DNA of 8,778 nucleotides from Clostridiaceae bacterium (lineage in GTDB: Bacteria > Bacillota > Clostridia > Monoglobales > Firm-18). The DNA lies in the NCBI GenBank assembly GCA_012511915.1, contig JAAZFB010000278.1, positions 1-8,778 on the forward strand, read 5' to 3'. Positions 7,347-8,778 of the stretch are shown in pieces (the first letter of the stretch is position 1; the number at the start of each line of letters is the position of its first letter). Both the position numbers and the translations under genes were made by a program. The notes beneath the pieces were generated by a model. It searched no databases, was not told where the DNA came from, and saw nothing but the letters and a program-made list of their open reading frames with translations.

Positions 7347-7377
7347 CTATTATGTGAAATTATTTTAAATATTCCAA
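7347..7377 (-). promoter_or_regulatory. Promoter-like sequence at the end of ftsL, ahead of the PBP gene
   Basis: On the minus strand, GAATATT (7374-7368) is followed after exactly 13 bases by CATAATAG (7354-7347). The first element fits the B. subtilis sigma-E -35 pattern kmATATT at every position. The second matches the CATA of the -10 pattern CATACAnT but not the rest. The same stretch can also be read as a sigma-A promoter: TTGGAA (7377-7372, 4 of 6), a 17-base spacer, CATAAT (5 of 6). B. subtilis spoVD is known to have its own sigma-E promoter, which makes the position suggestive. AT-rich sequence produces such matches by chance, so this is a candidate only. Confidence 0.4.
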
Positions 7378-7842
7378 CAGTTCCCCTATTGATGCAGAAA
7401 GTGTTCCAAAAATACTTCTTTTTGAAGAACGGGGATTTGTTTTTGCTACCTTTTGCATTGAGTCACCATGCTCGGGGTGGATATATACTATTTGGTTCGA
7501 ATCGATTTTTTGCATACCTAACTGGTTTATTGCATATTCTTCAACTTTTGAACAATCTATCATACTGTCTATCGTAACAGTCTTTTGCTCGTTTTCCCTT
7601 TGCAACTCAGAAAGTGCCATATTTTGGCTTTCCATTTTACTGTGGAGGTCATAAAGGGCCACCCAGCGGTAACATATAAACAGCTGAACAATAAATACAC
7701 TGACTACCAACAAAACAATTTTGTTTTTAAGGTTTTTCTTGGTTTTTTTAGTACGTTTTGTATTGCTCGAAACCGCTGCTTTTTGAGGCTTAGGTATTGG
7801 CTGAAGCTTATATGCGGTACTACTTCGGCTTGCCAAAGGCAT
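7360..7842 (-). CDS. ftsL: FtsL/DivIC-like septum formation protein
   Basis: This is a small bitopic membrane protein in the position of ftsL, between rsmH and the class B PBP. In dcw clusters FtsL forms a complex with DivIC/FtsB and DivIB/FtsQ and helps recruit or activate the SEDS-PBP pair. From the ATG at 7842 it has 160 residues: a basic, proline- and lysine-rich cytoplasmic tail (1-41), one TM segment (about 42-63, KIVLLVVSVFIVQLFICYRW), then a likely coiled coil (about 65-92). After that comes the family-like VEEYAINQLGMQKIDSNQIV (100-119). A further stretch of roughly 40 residues follows and is unusually long. The open frame extends to a GTG at 7851, but that codon lies inside the Shine-Dalgarno AGAGGTGA. 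The ATG sits 8 bases after GAGG and is preferred. Sequence similarity in this family is weak, so the name leans on topology and neighbours. Confidence 0.85.
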   Translation of the reverse strand: MPLASRSSTAYKLQPIPKPQKAAVSSNTKRTKKTKKNLKNKIVLLVVSVFIVQLFICYRWVALYDLHSKMESQNMALSELQRENEQKTVTIDSMIDCSKVEEYAINQLGMQKIDSNQIVYIHPEHGDSMQKVAKTNPRSSKRSIFGTLSASIGELLEYLK

Positions 7843-7847
7843 TATTT

Positions 7848-7855
7848 TCACCTCT
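7848..7855 (-). promoter_or_regulatory. Ribosome binding site of ftsL, overlapping the longer GTG start
   Basis: AGAGGTGA starts directly after the rsmH TAA stop, with GAGG 8 bases before the ATG at 7842. The GTG at 7851, which would open a three-codon-longer frame, is part of the motif itself and is therefore an unlikely start. Confidence 0.7.
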
Positions 7856-8755
7856 TTATATTTTTTCAGCTATTCTCAGTTTTGCGCTGGAGCTTCTGGG
7901 GTTATCTAAAAGCTCATTTTCTGATGGCAAAATCGGCTTTTTTGTTAGTATCCTCAGTTTGGGTTTCTCCCCGCAAACACACACAGGGAATTCCTTCGGG
8001 CAAGTACATCCCCTTGCAAGCGCCGCAAAAGTATTCTTTACAATTCTATCCTCTAGGGAGTGAAACGTAATAATAGCAAACTTCCCGCCCGGGCTCAGCA
8101 CTTCACAAAAATCTTCTATCGCAACGGATAGTCCCGAAAGCTCATCGTTTACCGCTATTCGCAAAGCCTGAAAAACCTTTTTTGCTGGGTGTTTATCACG
8201 CCTTGCTTTTGCGGGAATTGCACTTTTTATGATTTCTACAAGCTCAAATGTTGTATTAATCGGTTTGGTGCTGCGGACCGCCGCGATTTTTTTAGCTATT
8301 GATTTAGAATATTTTTCCTCACCGTATCTAAAAAAAATATTTTCAATTTCCGTAATATTATACTCATTAACAATCTTTTTAGCGGTTAAATCCGATTTTG
8401 TATCCATGCGCATATCAAGCGGCCCGTCAAATCGGTAGCTGAAGCCTCGCCATGGTGCGTCAAATTGATATGATGACGCACCAAGATCGAGCACCGCTCC
8501 GTCAATTCTATTAATTATAAGGGATTTCAATATTGTTTTTATATTTCTATAATCATCATTTACAAGTTTATAGTTGCCAAAAAGCCTTTTTTTTGCGGCA
8601 TTTATAGCTTCTTCATCTTTATCTATACCAATTAAACATGCACCTTTTTCAACTATTTTTATAGCATGCCCCGCACCACCCAATGTACCGTCAACATAAG
8701 TCCCGTCTTTTTTTATCCCAAGCGATGCGCACACTTCGTCAAGCATTACCGGCAC
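7856..8755 (-). CDS. rsmH: RsmH (MraW), 16S rRNA (cytosine1402-N4)-methyltransferase
   Basis: RsmH is a SAM-dependent methyltransferase that modifies C1402 in the ribosomal P site, and is conventionally the second gene of dcw clusters after mraZ. Motifs seen are YVDGTLGGAGHA (20-31, SAM loop), IGIDKDEEA (42-50), VLDLGASSYQFD (88-99, usually DLGVSSxQLD), FRYGEEKYSKSIAKKI (142-157), HPAKKVFQALRIAVNDEL (189-206), FHSLEDRIVK (231-240), and the CxCP...CxCG cysteine pairs at 250-262. The C-terminus KLRIAEK is standard. The listed GTG (8755) is 9 bases after GGTGAG, but the frame is still open to the right edge and reads E-F-F-H just upstream. That resembles the conserved F-x-H that normally precedes P-V-L-L, and the last incomplete codon is NTG. 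The true start may therefore lie one base outside the window. About 300 residues is close to the usual 310. Confidence 0.95.
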   Translation of the reverse strand: MPVMLDEVCASLGIKKDGTYVDGTLGGAGHAIKIVEKGACLIGIDKDEEAINAAKKRLFGNYKLVNDDYRNIKTILKSLIINRIDGAVLDLGASSYQFDAPWRGFSYRFDGPLDMRMDTKSDLTAKKIVNEYNITEIENIFFRYGEEKYSKSIAKKIAAVRSTKPINTTFELVEIIKSAIPAKARRDKHPAKKVFQALRIAVNDELSGLSVAIEDFCEVLSPGGKFAIITFHSLEDRIVKNTFAALARGCTCPKEFPVCVCGEKPKLRILTKKPILPSENELLDNPRSSSAKLRIAEKI

Positions 8756-8778
8756 ATGAAAAAACTCACCTTTTATCA

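Noticed and set aside
7585..8070. 161-residue plus-strand open frame, with an 88-residue one nested in another frame
   Set aside because: It runs antisense across the rsmH and ftsL coding regions, has no recognisable domain or ribosome binding site, and its length follows from the composition of the opposite strand.
1..8778. An undescribed or horizontally acquired system
   Set aside because: All coding space is taken by conserved dcw genes in a standard order with uniform composition by eye. There are no repeats, integrase, transposase or CRISPR-like units.

Overview
The window is one minus-strand operon segment: the division and cell wall (dcw) cluster of a low-to-mid-GC Firmicute, most likely a member of Clostridia. 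This rests on the gene order, the class B penicillin-binding protein with C-terminal PASTA domains, the AGGAGGTGA-type ribosome binding sites, and a MurE with the meso-diaminopimelate motif. All eight recognisable genes read right to left. Junctions are a few bases long, except for a 58-base (or 70-base) gap in front of the PBP gene. No RNA gene, mobile element, CRISPR array or plus-strand gene is supported.

In order of transcription, from the right edge: rsmH (16S rRNA methyltransferase, start codon at or very near the edge), an FtsL-like bitopic division protein, a SpoVD/PBP2B-type transpeptidase, murE, murF, mraY, a SEDS glycosyltransferase (FtsW/SpoVE), and the first 55 codons of murG, which runs off the left edge. 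MurE and MurF build the UDP-MurNAc-pentapeptide. MraY and MurG move it onto the lipid carrier as lipid I and then lipid II. The SEDS protein polymerises lipid II, and the PBP crosslinks it at the septum or in the spore cortex, with FtsL as a scaffold.

The enzymes are conserved and ordinary, and I see no undescribed system. The points worth a second look are these. murD is absent from its usual place between mraY and ftsW/spoVE. The ftsL-PBP gap holds a promoter-like sequence that fits sigma-E or sigma-A, followed by a hairpin plus T7 tract that looks like an intrinsic terminator or attenuator. The PBP keeps the two cysteines that form a redox switch in Bacillus subtilis SpoVD. Non-ATG starts are frequent (murE GTG, murF TTG, mraY GTG or TTG, murG probably TTG), and Shine-Dalgarno placement suggests that several longest-ORF starts are slightly too far upstream.
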